From Gonapodya sp. JEL0774 (taxonomy: Eukaryota > Monoblepharomycota > Monoblepharidomycetes > Monoblepharidales > Gonapodyaceae), in contig JADIIX010000023.1 of NCBI GenBank assembly GCA_027604505.1, positions 124,001 through 188,000 of the forward strand: DNA of 64,000 bases, in the 5' to 3' direction. Both the position numbers and the translations under genes were made by a program. This document shows positions 48,653 to 60,398 of the stretch, in pieces (positions within the stretch are counted from its first letter, which is position 1; each line of letters begins with the position of its first letter). The notes under the pieces are model-generated. The model was given only the letters and a program-made list of their open reading frames with translations. It ran no database searches and had not been told where the DNA came from.

Positions 48653-51600
48653 ATGGCATCAGAAGGTGCCAACGGGCGTTTGCTCGAGGCGCTAGAGACA
48701 GGAAATCTTGAACTTGTCAGGCAGCTCTTGGAGGCAGGGGACGCGGATGCCTCTGTTGCGCGAAAGACGGTCACACTCAATGTCACCTTTTCCAGTCGGG
48801 TGGTCGCAAAGAAGGCGAGCGTTTTCAGCGAAGAGGTCGTCGAGGAACGTGAGGAAAAGAGAACTGATGTTGCTCAAGCAGAGACGGCCATGACGTTGGC
48901 GGTCCGGAGTGGGAAACCGGATTTGGTTCGGTGTTTGCTCGAAGCTGGTGAGTCTCCCCGATGATGAAGACGATAAGTTGGGGAATTCTTCCAGGAGAAT
49001 TGCATGTGTATTGTAAAGGAAGAAATGGACTATTGGTGGAAGCTGAAAAGAGCTTCGTGTTTGTACAAGGAAGGATGGTCAACGTCAACGGAACTGAACA
49101 AGATTTGGTATTGTTCTGAAAGAAAAACTGAAACAAGACCCAGGACAAACAAACGACTGCTCCGTCCACGCGGTTTCTGCGTGTTTGGAGCAAATTGTTG
49201 GGGGAATCATCCCATTTTTTTATTTGGAACTTCTGTCGTGAGTAGGCGCGTCAGCCACCAACCCCCTCTCCTGGCGTCTCCCCCATCATCACTACCCGTG
49301 GACGCCAACTTTTTGGTCTCAGCATCGCTGGGTTGACAGGACCGATACCCACTTTTCCTCCCCAATCCACCTTGCTCTTTACTCGGGGACCCTCCCGTTC
49401 AACAGACGCGGAGCCAACGTCGCTCTTCTCAACCCTTCCTCGCCACAACAATGTGGAGAGATGTATGTACTTAAACCCTCGTTCGAGGTGCTCAAACTGC
49501 TCCTCGCACATGGAGGCGTTGTGTCGGACGTGGAAATGTCGGCGGCGCGCAAACTGGCCCAGCACGACAGATCGTTTGTAAAGCTCCTGGAACATCACGT
49601 GAGGACTGTGCAGCGTGGACATGGTGCGACCATTGTGGCAGATATGCCACCCCCGCCATTGCCTCCCTGTGAGTGATTCTGTAATTCTCGCTCCAGGAGT
49701 CCCATATCCGGGGTTTTACCGCTGCTGCGTCCCTCATCACTTTTATTACTTATGGCTCTCAAATGCTTCTACGATTTGCCGTCTCAGCTGCCTCTGCCTT
49801 CTCAAAGACGCCAGGTAGTCCACCAACCCCCTCAAGCCCTGGTCTCAACGTTCCAACTGTCCACCCATCCTCCACGCTCCCAGTGACTATCCCATCAACT
49901 TCTACTCTCGTGAACCCTCTCTCAAGTGCCAACTCATTGTCATCTATCCCCTTGTCTGTAATATCGTCATCCCTTTCTGCTGGTACGAACGGCTGGTTGA
50001 CGCAGTCCACCGTGTCATCAACTTCGAATCCTGCGCCCCATTATCTGACGCCATCCTCGCCTCAACGATCACCGCGTCTTGCGCTGTCCACCTCCCAATC
50101 AATCACTCCCACACATGTTGCAAATGTGGTGACTCGATCCCACTCGATAGCATCTTCGCTGCCAACAAATGACTCCACTTACGGAGCTGCCACCACGAAC
50201 CCTCTTACGACACTGTCCGCTGACAAGACTGAGCTTCCTGTCCTGCCCCGCCTTCCACCTAGCACCTTCTCTCCAAACTTGAAAGATGCCCCTCTTCCTC
50301 CCACTCCCAACGACGTGGTTTCATCTGTAACCGCCGGTGCAGCAAGTTCCATTCCGCGTCAGGGCGATTTTGTGGACGATTGTGCCTCCCCGTCCCGAAG
50401 CCCATTTCGCTCCTTGTCTGATACATTGGTTGGCGGGGGGGACCCATCTGTTCAGGGACGACATGGGAGGACGGGCTCGGGTGGCGGCTGGGGCCATGTA
50501 ACGTGGGGTTCGTTGTTCAAGAACACCGTGGAGAGTGGTGGAGCCGGGAGTCCCGGTGAGAGCATTGGGAATCCCGTTGGCTATGGGAATGGGCATGCTC
50601 CTTTGGCGAATCATGCGCAAGCAAAGTCATCAGGGCATGTCTCACCGGGTAAATTGCCGAAAACTCCGAAAGATCCCGACCACGAAGCACATCCAACACC
50701 GGTCGCGCCAAATGGGTCTCAAACCATGTCGTCTACCCTTTTCCTCCAGCTTAATCTGAGCTCTTCGGTACCTACAAAACTCTCCGCGGTGCCGGTGCAC
50801 CTTTCTGGGGAATCTGTCTACCCTACCACCCCTCCACCAACAGTCGCCGCCCCGCTTCCTCACACTCCTCTTCGCCGACCACCTCCTCCGCCTCTGCCGA
50901 TTAGCGGGAGCTCTCCCGCGCTCGCAGATGATCATGATGAAACTTGGAGCGCCCTCGATAGTGACTCGGATGCCGGGGAAGGTGAGGAGCCTTTGTCCCG
51001 GCTCGCGTCACCTAAGCAAAGCGGTGGGCTCAAAGATGGAAGGCATCTACATATCCACGCGCACCCCAATGTACCCATTCTGACAGCAGCCGGTGGCCAT
51101 GCCCCCTTCCCCCCGCCTGTTCCTGTTCCGACTTCTGCTCACGTCACGAAGCACGTGGCATTCGCGTTGCCTGACTCTCCCCCTAAAGCTGATATGCCAC
51201 CACTGAACTCAACTTCGAACTCCGCAACGGGAACGCCGCTGAGAAACCTCTCAAACGGAGCAGGATGGGGTTCTGGGCCCGGTCAGAATCCCCCCCCACC
51301 TCCTCCGCCATCATCATCTGTTCCAGCTCCTGTACCCTACTTCTTTATTCCAGCAGCAGCGTTCCCTGTCATGCCTTCTTTGGCACAACAAGTGCAAAAA
51401 CCTCCGCAGTCCTTGCCAGCTGCCCCTGCTGTCGCTTCACAAATAAATTTGGTGACTTCGGAAGATGATTCCGAAGATGAGATGGATGCGGCACCTTTAT
51501 CCCAGCTTGCTTCAGCAGCGGGCATATCCAATCCTGCTCCTGTATCTCTAGCAAATTCAGTGTTTCAAGAGCCTCAAACGACAGTGTCTGAGACGATAGA

Positions 51601-52221
51601 TGCGTCCACCGACTTGGACCCCAAGACCACTCGTATCTTTCGCCGACAGCGGCGGCGAATCAGTTATTTAGAGCGGCAACTTGCAGCTCGGGATGCATTA
51701 GTTCTGGCACTGCGGGATGCTCTCGTCGCCTCTGGCGTCGGTGTGATGTCTCCGGATGGGTCACTCGGAATACCTGTTCCAGCGACCCTCCCACCGCCCC
51801 AGGGAGAGTTGTACGTGGTAGCGCAATACATGCCGAATGAGGGAGATGAAATCAGTTTGGCTATTGGAGAGGTTGTCGTGTGTCAAGTGGTATATTCAGA
51901 TGGCTGGGGACAGGTGAATATTGCTGTGGTACTTGGTTTAGGGCGCGCAGTTTATGAAGTCACGCTCATCAGCCGACTTCTTTGCATTGCTTGTATTTCC
52001 TTGGCTTTTTCATACCAACCATAACTTTCCAGGGCAAGAATACCTCCACAGGCTCCACCGGCATCTTTCCTCTCGTCTGCGTTTCCAATGTCCCTTTATC
52101 CAGCAATGATATAAAGCCTTCGCCAATCATCACAGGCCGGACGGTTTCGTTAAAGAGAGCCGGCAGTATGGGCGGCGCTGGAATGGAGAAAGCGGGCGGG
52201 CTTGACTGGCTGAAGCGGTAA
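48653..52221 (+). CDS. Ankyrin-repeat and SH3-domain scaffold protein
   Basis: Start at 48653 (MASEGANGRLLEALETGN). Exon 1 encodes two ankyrin units, the second reading TLAVRSGKPDLVRCLLEAG, with a charged insertion between them. After a long intron or unresolved exons (about 48950-49440), a third unit appears (PSFEVLKLLLAHGG) and then a Pro run (MPPPPLPP). The large exon from about 49780 to 51910 is a Ser/Pro/Thr-rich linker of about 700 residues with a poly-Pro stretch near 51290. It ends in a basic helix (RRQRRRISYLERQLAARDAL). The C-terminus is an SH3 domain split by one intron: YVVAQYMPNEGDEISLAIGE then VVVCQVVYSDGWGQ, joined to GKNTSTGSTGIFPLVCVS. The ALYDY-like start, the acidic RT loop and the GW...G-x-FP-x-x-V pattern fit. 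Probably a cortical or endocytic adaptor (inference). Confidence 0.75.
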
Positions 52222-52517
52222 GGAGTGTGGAGTGAACATCTTTAGGAACATCTTTTATTTATTTATGAAGGTGAAGGGTTGACCACTTGAAGGAGTACCC
52301 ATTTCACTTAGGTTCACTGATTTTCATCATTACAGTAATACTCTTGATATATATAAGCGGGGGTTCTAGCTTATTACTGCATAATGGAGTTATCGATTCC
52401 ATAAAGGTTCATATACTGGGATGTTCACATTTGTATAACGAAAAAAAGTCCCGTAGTGTGATCTGGGATGATCGCTCCTTGTGCGGCACACAGGTCGTGA
52501 AATGTACCTTTTTCCAA

Positions 52518-54258
52518 ATGGACATTCGATACACGTGGATCCATTTCGCCTTCTTCCTGATTGCACTCTATCTGCACCTTGCTGCCGCCTTATTCTCCCC
52601 GAGACCTGTCGCATCTCCTGTTTCTCGCCAACGACGAGATAGTGCTGTCCCAGTTTATGTGCTCGCGTACGATCCAATCGACCACTGCTGGGGAGACGGC
52701 CCTGTAAATTTTGTTCTCAATCTCCATATTGGTGTTGGTGTGGATGCGGCAATACCGGACGGGCAAAGCCTCGCGAATCTGCAAGTTGCATTCGTTGGTG
52801 CGACCAACGTAGTGTTTTCGCAAACGTGGAACAATGCAAATTCTACAACCTCTGGAAACGTATGGTCGTTTCAGACCCAGCCTGGTCAGCCCAACCCGGG
52901 GGGGATCTTTGCGGTGACTGGGGGGGTGCAGTGCCGAGACGGCACCACTATATCTCCCCCAAGCTTTCAGGTCACAGGATCACTGGTGTCGGGAGGAGCC
53001 TCAGTAACAGCATTGGTGCAGGACCCAGGGTCGCTGAGTAGCGTCCCCCCAAGTGAGTGGGCCATTTTGATTCCTTCTATATCCGTATTGAATCGATCTC
53101 ACGTCTTTCCAAATCCATTTCAAATCCATTCAAATCCTATGAAATCAGCCGTGTGAGTCCCAATGAAGTGTACGTGCTTCTGAGCTTTCCCAACATGATC
53201 CGAATCCAACTAGAGCTTCCACGATCCCACCAACGTACTTTCTCTCCACAAATATTGGTCGATGTTGGGGAACGTCTCCTGTCTCTTTCAGCCTTTCGAG
53301 CGTCGTTTTCGTAAACGGGCACGCTCCAGCAATGAACAAAGATGGCGGCCTCGCCCAACTCTCCGTCGCATTCTTCGGCGCTGCGACTGTCACTCCTCTA
53401 CAGACGTGGTCTGTGTCTGCATCATCCACGAAGAACAATGTGTGGTCGTTTACCACGGTTGATGGTGTATCTTACCTCGGGGGCTTTTTCACTGCCACTG
53501 GAGTATCATGCGATTCCAATGGCGTCTTGTTCCCCCCCATCACCACGAAAATGTCTGGACAACTTAGTTCGGGTGGGCCCATACAGGCAGGCTTCTTGGT
53601 TCCTGCTACTGGTGAGAAGTCTGAACTTTGCAACCGTCACAATCCCTCTTGCACAGTCTTGCGTTCGCCATACATAGATTCGTTTCAAATGATCATTCCG
53701 ACTGCCTCCGGACTACCTGCTGGAAATCCTACCCCTGTTTCGTCATCCACGGGGAAAACTATCGCGTTAGCGGTCATTGTCCCCACGTGAGAGCGAAAGA
53801 TTAAACTGCGCGTCAAAATCAGTTGAATTGTAACTCATGAACATCAATTTGTTCACCGGTTTAGATTCGTTGAAGGAGCACCGATCTATAATTTCACTTA
53901 CATCATCGACCGTTGCTGGGGATCTGGAGACGTGTTTTTCCCTTTCAGGCTCACACTCAAAATCAACGGCCACCAACCAATGTCAAACGTTGACGGTGGT
54001 CTCGCCTCTATCAGCATCACATTTGATGGCCTACCTGTCGTCAAGACATCGTCTCTGTGGGTCGTGGGCAACTCAATCACAACTGGGAGTACGTGGCGGT
54101 TCGAAACCGCCAACAATGGACCCAACCCCGGGGGCATCTTGAGCACTACTGCGCCCATTACTTGCAATGATGGGGTGCTTTCGATAGCTCCCTCGCTGAC
54201 ATTTAGTGGGCAGCTCCTGAGCGGTGGCCCGATTAACATTAACGCCGTCCCTGCATGA
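52518..54258 (+). CDS. Secreted protein with three tandem Cys/Trp-containing domains
   Basis: Start at 52518 gives a signal peptide (MDIRYTWIHFAFFLIALYLH then LAAALF). Three homologous units of about 100-120 residues follow. Each opens with a C-W-G motif: DHCWGDGPVNFVLNLHI, GRCWGTSPVSFSLSSVVF and DRCWGSGDVFFPFRLTLKIN. Each then has a central V/I-x-F-x-G ... W segment, a W-S/R-F-x-T strand and, near its end, C-x-D/S-x-G followed by an aliphatic strand and SG-x-L-x-SGG. Two cysteines per unit suggest one disulphide per domain, and the alternating pattern suggests a beta-sandwich. Introns fall between or within units (about 53054-53220, 53613 onward and 53787-53864). There is no obvious membrane anchor. 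I do not recognise the domain; a carbohydrate-binding or adhesive role is a guess. Confidence 0.68.
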
Positions 54259-54858
54259 CGGGAAAAATAAAACTTCCGTGTTAACATTCTCAGTTGCATC
54301 TATATCTGTAGTATTTGACATAATTAATATTAATGCACTCATCCGACTCTTGTAAACGTTGTAAATGTTGGCATCCTCTTATCTGAAACACGACAGATAC
54401 ATCAAGCAGTTGAGAAGGGGAGTAGAGCACCGATCATCACTCTTTGCCTCGAAATTCCCATACAAACGTCATTGTTGCTCTCGGCTGAATGTCAGTGAGC
54501 ACAAAATCGACAAAATGATGGAAAGACGGACCAATATGGGAATTATTTGAATATCTACAGCAAATGCTGTTAATTCGAGCTAGTGCCCACAATTATAAAC
54601 AACAAAAAATGATGAAGGCTCAAAGAACGCAGCGAAAAATCTACTTGTCATATTTTATAAAGTTTCTCTTCTTTGATTGAAGAAAGGAAAACAAAAGAGC
54701 AAGCGAAATCATGGCGGAGAAACAAGTCCAATGATAAACGAAAATGTCCTGCTACATCCAATGGTGTCACGGTAGGTGGGGTATTTAGGACCAGCCAGTT
54801 CTTGCGGAGTGCACCGTAAGTATTTTCAAAAAGTGTAGATGATGTGTAGGTGCTCGAG
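54259..54858 (+). other. Intergenic interval, A/T-rich
   Basis: This lies between two convergent genes. It is richer in A and T than its neighbours, with poly-A-like stretches near 54600. No gene or repeat was recognised. Confidence 0.4.
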
Positions 54859-55760
54859 TTAGTCGGTGTCGGTCGGAAAGTTTTCGAGACCAAAGAGCGA
54901 TTCTCGCCAGGCACGGAATTCGACGGAGAGAACATCCGAGACCGGTTCCTGAGCGTCCATCGGGCTGTCAGTGATTTCCTGAGACTTGTCCATGAAGGAA
55001 GTCGAGAACGCAAGTGTGCTGACGCTGGTTACTTCCATCTCAGGTGGCGGTAGGTGAAACTCGACTGGAGGAAGTAACGGCGTTACCGGTGCTTTCTGGC
55101 GGGGAGAGGGCGACGGTGTTGGATACGGCTGAGGGCTCGTTCTCGATTCGGGGTTGCGGGAGCATCGAGACTCGTGTTGGCGAAGTCGATCTGCTCGGAT
55201 GAAACTGCGTAGCAATGTAGAGCAATTCATGAGCCGGCATTGCAAACGATGCTAGATTCGAGCAATGGTTTAACATCCGTTTACCTGTTCATCGTAGCAT
55301 GGCACCATCTGCAAGTGGGAACGGCACCAGTACAGACAAGGACGTGTCTCGTGAGCTCTCCCGGCCGATGAAAACCTTGCTCGCATTCGGAACAATAAAT
55401 TGTAAAGGGTCGGTTCTCAATGTGTGTAAGAATATGCATCTGTAAAAAGTGATCCGGTGAGGACACGAACAATCATTCGGATTCCAGACGCGCGTATCTA
55501 CCTTTGAATTCCATCTCCTGAGATCGGAACCACGGTTACACCGAGTGCGTAAAACAAGAAGCGATACAATTAGACCCGAGAGTGTGTAGCGAAGAGAGGC
55601 GTTGGGAGAATAGATTTGTGTCGTCGACTTACGTTGAACTGGAATCCGAGCATCCGGGAACTGGACAAAGCAATCGTCCGCTGGGTCCCTTGGCAATGAG
55701 TGGGATCAACGATTCAATGTAGTCTTTTGGATAAAGTAGTCGTTGACCGACTGGGGGCAT
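54859..55760 (-). CDS. C2H2/C2HC zinc-finger protein
   Basis: A short nucleic-acid-binding regulator. Start at 55760 (MPPVGQRLLYPKDYIESLIP). Finger 1 is built across three exons: CPVPGC, then a 16-nt microexon (55502-55517), then HILTH. Spliced, it fits C-x4-C-x12-H-x3-H. Finger 2 is YCSECEQGFHRPGELTRHVLVC, i.e. C-x2-C-x12-H-x4-C, a C2HC variant. A third ligand set, CRWC ... RADRLRQHESRC, is also C2HC-like but has wider spacing and crosses an intron. The rest is Pro/Ser-rich with an acidic C-terminus (SLFGLENFPTDTD) that could activate transcription. The stop is at 54859; about 190 residues. Confidence 0.72.
55502..55517 (-). other. 16-nt microexon inside zinc finger 1
   Basis: On the minus strand it reads GAGATGGAATTCAAAG, preceded by CGATCTCAG and followed by GTAGAT. 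It joins phase 2 to phase 0 and adds Thr-Arg-Trp-Asn-Ser-Lys, giving exactly 12 residues between the second Cys and the first His. Confidence 0.7.
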
Positions 55761-57489
55761 TCAGGTTGAATGTGAAGCGTAGCGGATTCAAGTTGCGAAC
55801 TCTTCTCTGTGGAGTTGAAACTTCCAGGATGTCCGTCGCGTTTTGGTGGGATAGCGCGGTTCTATTTAACGTCGGGCCGGGCATTCGGATGGAGAGGTCA
55901 CGGGGACTGAGGGGCGGTGCTGTAGTGGATTATGCCTGACTGAGCTGATCAGCGAGACACGTTGGAGGGATGCTGGCCACGGACCACCAATCCCAAAATG
56001 AAAGTTTCGCATGCTGTCTGAACAGAACGGCAGGCAATAACATCTACTGGTCGCAGGCTACTTTGAAATCAACTCTTTCCTGCAAGCGTATTTGGCTTGC
56101 AGCTGTCTAGACGGATTTGTTCATGGGGGGGCACGTGCCATAGCAGTCGATCCACAGCAACCGCCCACTTTCCGACCCCCTCACCATTTTTTCTCTTTTT
56201 GAATAGAATACTGTATAAGCAAATTTCTGAGCGATTGTTCCCCCACTCGCTTGAGATCTTGGAGGCCGAACGGGTGGGAACGTCTGACTGGTGATCATCA
56301 ATATTATTATGTTACATTTTTCACCAGCACACTTCTACGGAAATTCGAAGCATGCGTTTCTCACTTAGAATTTTCATTTTCGGAATGTTTGTTGGGGCAA
56401 CGGCGTCTGTTGCACCCCTTCTGGGAACCGTTCGACACAGTTCGGGCTAAGTGCGTGAAGGGGAGCCTGATCATCTAAATCAAATGTGGTCATAAGAGAG
56501 GGTCCGAGCCACCAATCTTTCAAGTTTTGTGCTTACGTACTACATATGCAGCAAGCCGACCCAATTTGCGAGGTAGAACATATACATAAGTCAGATCACC
56601 ATAAAACAGATGGAGGGATTACAGAGGAAGCTATCCCGGTCATCTCAAAGTGCGCTCTGCAAGCAGCATAGCTCTAGGTACTCCTGCATAGCTTCAAGAC
56701 AGCGGGGAGACGACTAGCTGCACCTTGGGTTTCGTTTACCCGTCGCTCGTGGGACTTTGCAAATAGTAATTTCCCACAAAATTTCGTAGGACTTCGGAGC
56801 CTTATATTATCTACTTATGCAGCTGAGTATGATCTGCAGTCGGAATCCGGCTACTTGTACTACGTGATCATGTATTGCCCGATGGTATTTCGAGATCTAC
56901 AAGTTCACTTGTGTGAATGGACCTTCCATTATCCCCCAGCCCCCCCCCTTTCCAGGCACCCCCCCACCCCAGAGGTCTGGTCCTAGTTAGGTATAATTAC
57001 GCAAATGCAACGTCGTAGGCAGGCGAGAATTTTTTGACCGCTGGACGTCTTCACTAGCAGCTCGTATGGGCGAATGTGTTACATTGCACATCGCGAAACA
57101 ACTCGCCGGGCTCACCTTTTGGTGCTCCTTTTTCGCTTTGTCAGCGTATGTGTGTTGTAAGCCCTTAATGTTCCTGGCAAGCGAGCTCGGGTTGCTGGTT
57201 CGGCGCGGGCGCCGACGAAGCCCCTTCCTGTGGATGAACATCACCACAGACCAGAAGTGACTTCGTGGAAAACCCCATCGAAGACTCTTGGAGATGCAAA
57301 CTTAGAACGGGATTTTATGTCTCCGTATATCTGTATACTTAATTCCGATGAATTGTAACGGATTGTTGTCAGGCAGGGGCAACTCCCGGCTTGTGGCGTT
57401 CATCGGAGGGCACTCCTCCCTCTTTTGGAAAACTTCTGCTCAGACTCGCGATGCTCAATCGCGAATGGGACGCACCCGGTCACGGGCGG
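55761..57489 (+). other. 1.7-kb gene-poor interval with a C-rich tract
   Basis: No gene is recognised on either strand; open frames are short and lack conserved features. A C-rich tract of about 40 nt lies near 56935-56975. The interval likely holds the promoters of the zinc-finger gene and the LRR gene. Confidence 0.45.
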
Positions 57490-60137
57490 ATGAAGGCCCA
57501 TTTTTTCTGCTTATCAGTCCCAGCAGCCGTGATCGCCATTCTTTGCCTTGTAACCTTCGCTCCAACCTCGACGAATGCACAGACGCAGGCAGCAGACTGC
57601 GCAGTGTTTGAGACAATATACACCAATTCCAGACTGACAATTCCCTGGACTAAGGGTCTTTGCTGTGGAAACTGGGCGGGGGGGGCGGTTCGAATCACCT
57701 GCACGGGAACCCGAGTTTCCTCGGCGGTCCTCGCCAGCCAGAAACTTTCCGGGACTATTCCATCGCTTGCAGGACTCACGGCTATAACGGTTTTGGACCT
57801 GGTAAGTCCGATGACTGCTCGTTTCTGCCTCGTTTGGAAGACCAATGGTCCTGCAATCATGTCTGGAAGTCAAGCAACACACTGTCAGGATCCATCCCCG
57901 CACTGGATACCCTCACCCAGTTGACCACCTTGAGACTCAATACTAACACGCTGACCGGGGCTATTCCGAATCTCTCTGGTCTCAACAACTTGCGAGAGCT
58001 GCAGTGGGTGACTTTCGTGGTTCAGCTCCACAATCTTCTTCTGTGTTGCTCAACTCTGGTGTTTCGCCATGAACACAGGCTTTCTGGTAATAATTTGAAC
58101 GGTAACATCGATGGACTGCTTCCATCTGCTCTGACTGGTGAGAAGAGGTCATTCGAACGATGGATGCTTTTGAGGACCACCAGCTGATCAACCCACCTAC
58201 GATGTTCGAAGCCTGTGGAATCACCGCCGCGAACACGAATCCCGGACTATTCTCCTGTACAAAAAATTATCCAGCGGTCTGCGCCCAGGGTACCACAATC
58301 ACCACCGGATCAACTTGTCCGGTGACCACTACAACCGTAACCACCACCACAAGTTCCCCCATTACAACGACAATCGCTCCCACTACCACCACAGTTCCCC
58401 CAATTACAACGACCTCTGTGCTGGTGACTGTAATGTCGACAGCAAGATCCAGTGTTCTGAGCACAACGACCTCTGTGGTCATTCGATCCTCGACCTCAAG
58501 ACTCATCTCCAGCTTGTCATCCACGACTACGACCACTACATCCTCTGAAAGCTCCACTGCTACTTCTTCGAATCCTGTCGTTGAAACTACCTCGAACGGT
58601 GTGAGCACTGGAGTTATTGCTGGAGCCGCCATTGGAACTTTTGCGTTTGTGGGTCTAGCGGGTGCTGGGACATTCTTCATGTTGCGATGGCGACAAAATA
58701 AGCGCCTCAGTGAGTGCAAATTCGATATTTTGATTGAATAGTAGAGCTATCACGATGGTCCCGACCTGAGGGAACAAGATTAGGATGTCCAAAGGTGTTG
58801 CGAACGGCTTCACCTATTTTGCACCCTCGAAAAGGAGTCAAAAGGACACCACTAATACTACCGTCTCCCCATTTCTAGACCGACCCCCATATCCGGGCCC
58901 AGGGTCAGGGTCAGGTCACCCACCCTTAAGTCCACCTTCTTTCTTCTCTTCTGTAATGATGGCCTCCCTACCCATCAGCTCCCGAGTTGGAGGCGGAAAT
59001 CTGGGCTGGAATCGTATTCCGGACAAGCAACAACAATCTGATTATTATCATGATACCACCAGTGGCTTCAACTTTCCTCCTAGTGTAATTCAATACGGCG
59101 GTGGTGAGCCACGAAGCTACCCGAGGCACCCAGTCGGACCTCCATCATCTGGCTGGTACGATCGAGACCTTCCAGCACCACCAATGGGGGTATCTGGACC
59201 TGTGATCGGCATTCCAGGGCCAGTTAGGTCACCTTCACGGTACCATATGGACGTTCCCTCTACTCCGGAAGCCGCGCGACGAGGTTACGGGGCAGGCAGA
59301 CAGGGAAATGAAACGGACTCGGGAGTGATGTCGGGGTACCCAACGGGCCAGGCGATGGGAACCCCCAGTGGGATGTTTGCGAGTCACGACCCGTTCGAAG
59401 GGGCGTACGACGTTGCGGGCGCGCCGCCATCAACGGCTCTGCAACAACATGCAACCACGGACAGTTTCTTACCATCACAGTCGATCAGCAGGACTGAATC
59501 TCGACGACAGGATGACTCGATGGCATACCATAGAGCGGCATTTGCCACAGTGGAGGAACAGATGAAGACATTTGGTGATACTCGCAAGAGTTCACAACAG
59601 CAGGACAATCGCAGGGCGTCACAATATCAGGAAAAACGCCGAAATTCACAGTACCAACAGCTTACACCTCAAGACACCATTGAGGACTCTTCCGTTCAGA
59701 GGAGACATTCTGTAGCGAATGCACAAGGCCCCGAATCGTTCTTGCCGGACGAATTTGTGCACAGCAAGCGACTCAGCGTAATGCCATCGTCGGCTGCGCG
59801 GTTCGCAATGCAAAACTCCCTTGGTGACACACCACACACAGACTCTGGACCGTACTACTCTCCGCGAGAAGTAGTTGAGCCTTCTACAGTTCGAGAAAGT
59901 GGAGGTTTCCCAGACCCTTCTATTGATTTCTCTGTCTATACATCCACTGGGAAATCCGGGGGCGTAGTGCCACCATCGATTAGTACTGGTGCTGGTGCAA
60001 CATCTATTCTCCGATATTATGACGGAGACAACGGCAGCTACGATGGCGATACATCGAACTTTTCAGTGGGTGTGGACAACGGAGGATCACATTTTGCGAA
60101 CCAGATGAAGATGCCTCCGGGGGGCCCGCGGTGGTGA
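57490..60137 (+). CDS. LRR receptor-like membrane protein with Thr-rich stalk
   Basis: Start at 57490 gives a signal peptide (MKAHFFCLSVPAAVIAILCL then VTFAPTSTNA). A Cys-containing cap follows (TKGLCCGNWAGGAVRITC). Plant-type leucine-rich repeats are carried on several exons: SGTIPSLAGLTAITVLDL (to about 57799), SGSIPALDTLTQLTTLRLNT and TGAIPNLSGLNNLRELQ, LSGNNLNGNIDGLLPSALTG. A C-terminal Cys region comes next, then a Thr/Ser-rich stalk (about 58300-58590) likely to be O-glycosylated. A membrane helix follows (VIAGAAIGTFAFVGLAGAGT) with a basic stop-transfer RWRQNKR. The cytoplasmic tail is a 440-residue disordered, Ser/Tyr/Gln-rich segment from an exon at about 58790 to 60137, with no kinase domain. 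Suggests a surface sensor or adhesin signalling through adaptors (inference). Confidence 0.8.
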
Positions 60138-60398
60138 GGGAACAATAATTGAATCGCATCGGTTGTTTACATATTTGAAATGGAGCTGGCTCATTCCCAT
60201 CACGATGGACCGAACGATATTGTCGGCTATACATTATCAATGTAATGTAATTAGTATAAAATAGTTCTTGCACATCGATGAAGACGTTTTCTCTCTTGCT
60301 TGCCAATGAAGCATTTGTGTGACCAACTTGCGGTGTGCATCCATAGCTGGATCCGCAACAGCGAATCACTTTTGAAGTAGGCTTAGACCTGCACATCG

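Noticed and set aside
53137-54342. Minus-strand ORFs opposite the secreted repeat protein
   Set aside because: The plus strand has a signal peptide and three internal repeats with aligned cysteines; the minus frames have neither.
56935-56975. C-rich tract as a telomere-like or G-quadruplex repeat
   Set aside because: The runs are irregular with no repeating unit, so only low complexity can be claimed.
57660-57720. B-box-like GGTTCGAATC within the LRR gene
   Set aside because: It is coding sequence for the Cys-containing cap, with no tRNA cloverleaf around it.
58267-58719. Minus-strand Val-rich ORF opposite the LRR stalk
   Set aside because: Poly-Thr codons read in reverse give Val-rich sequence; this is a compositional artefact.
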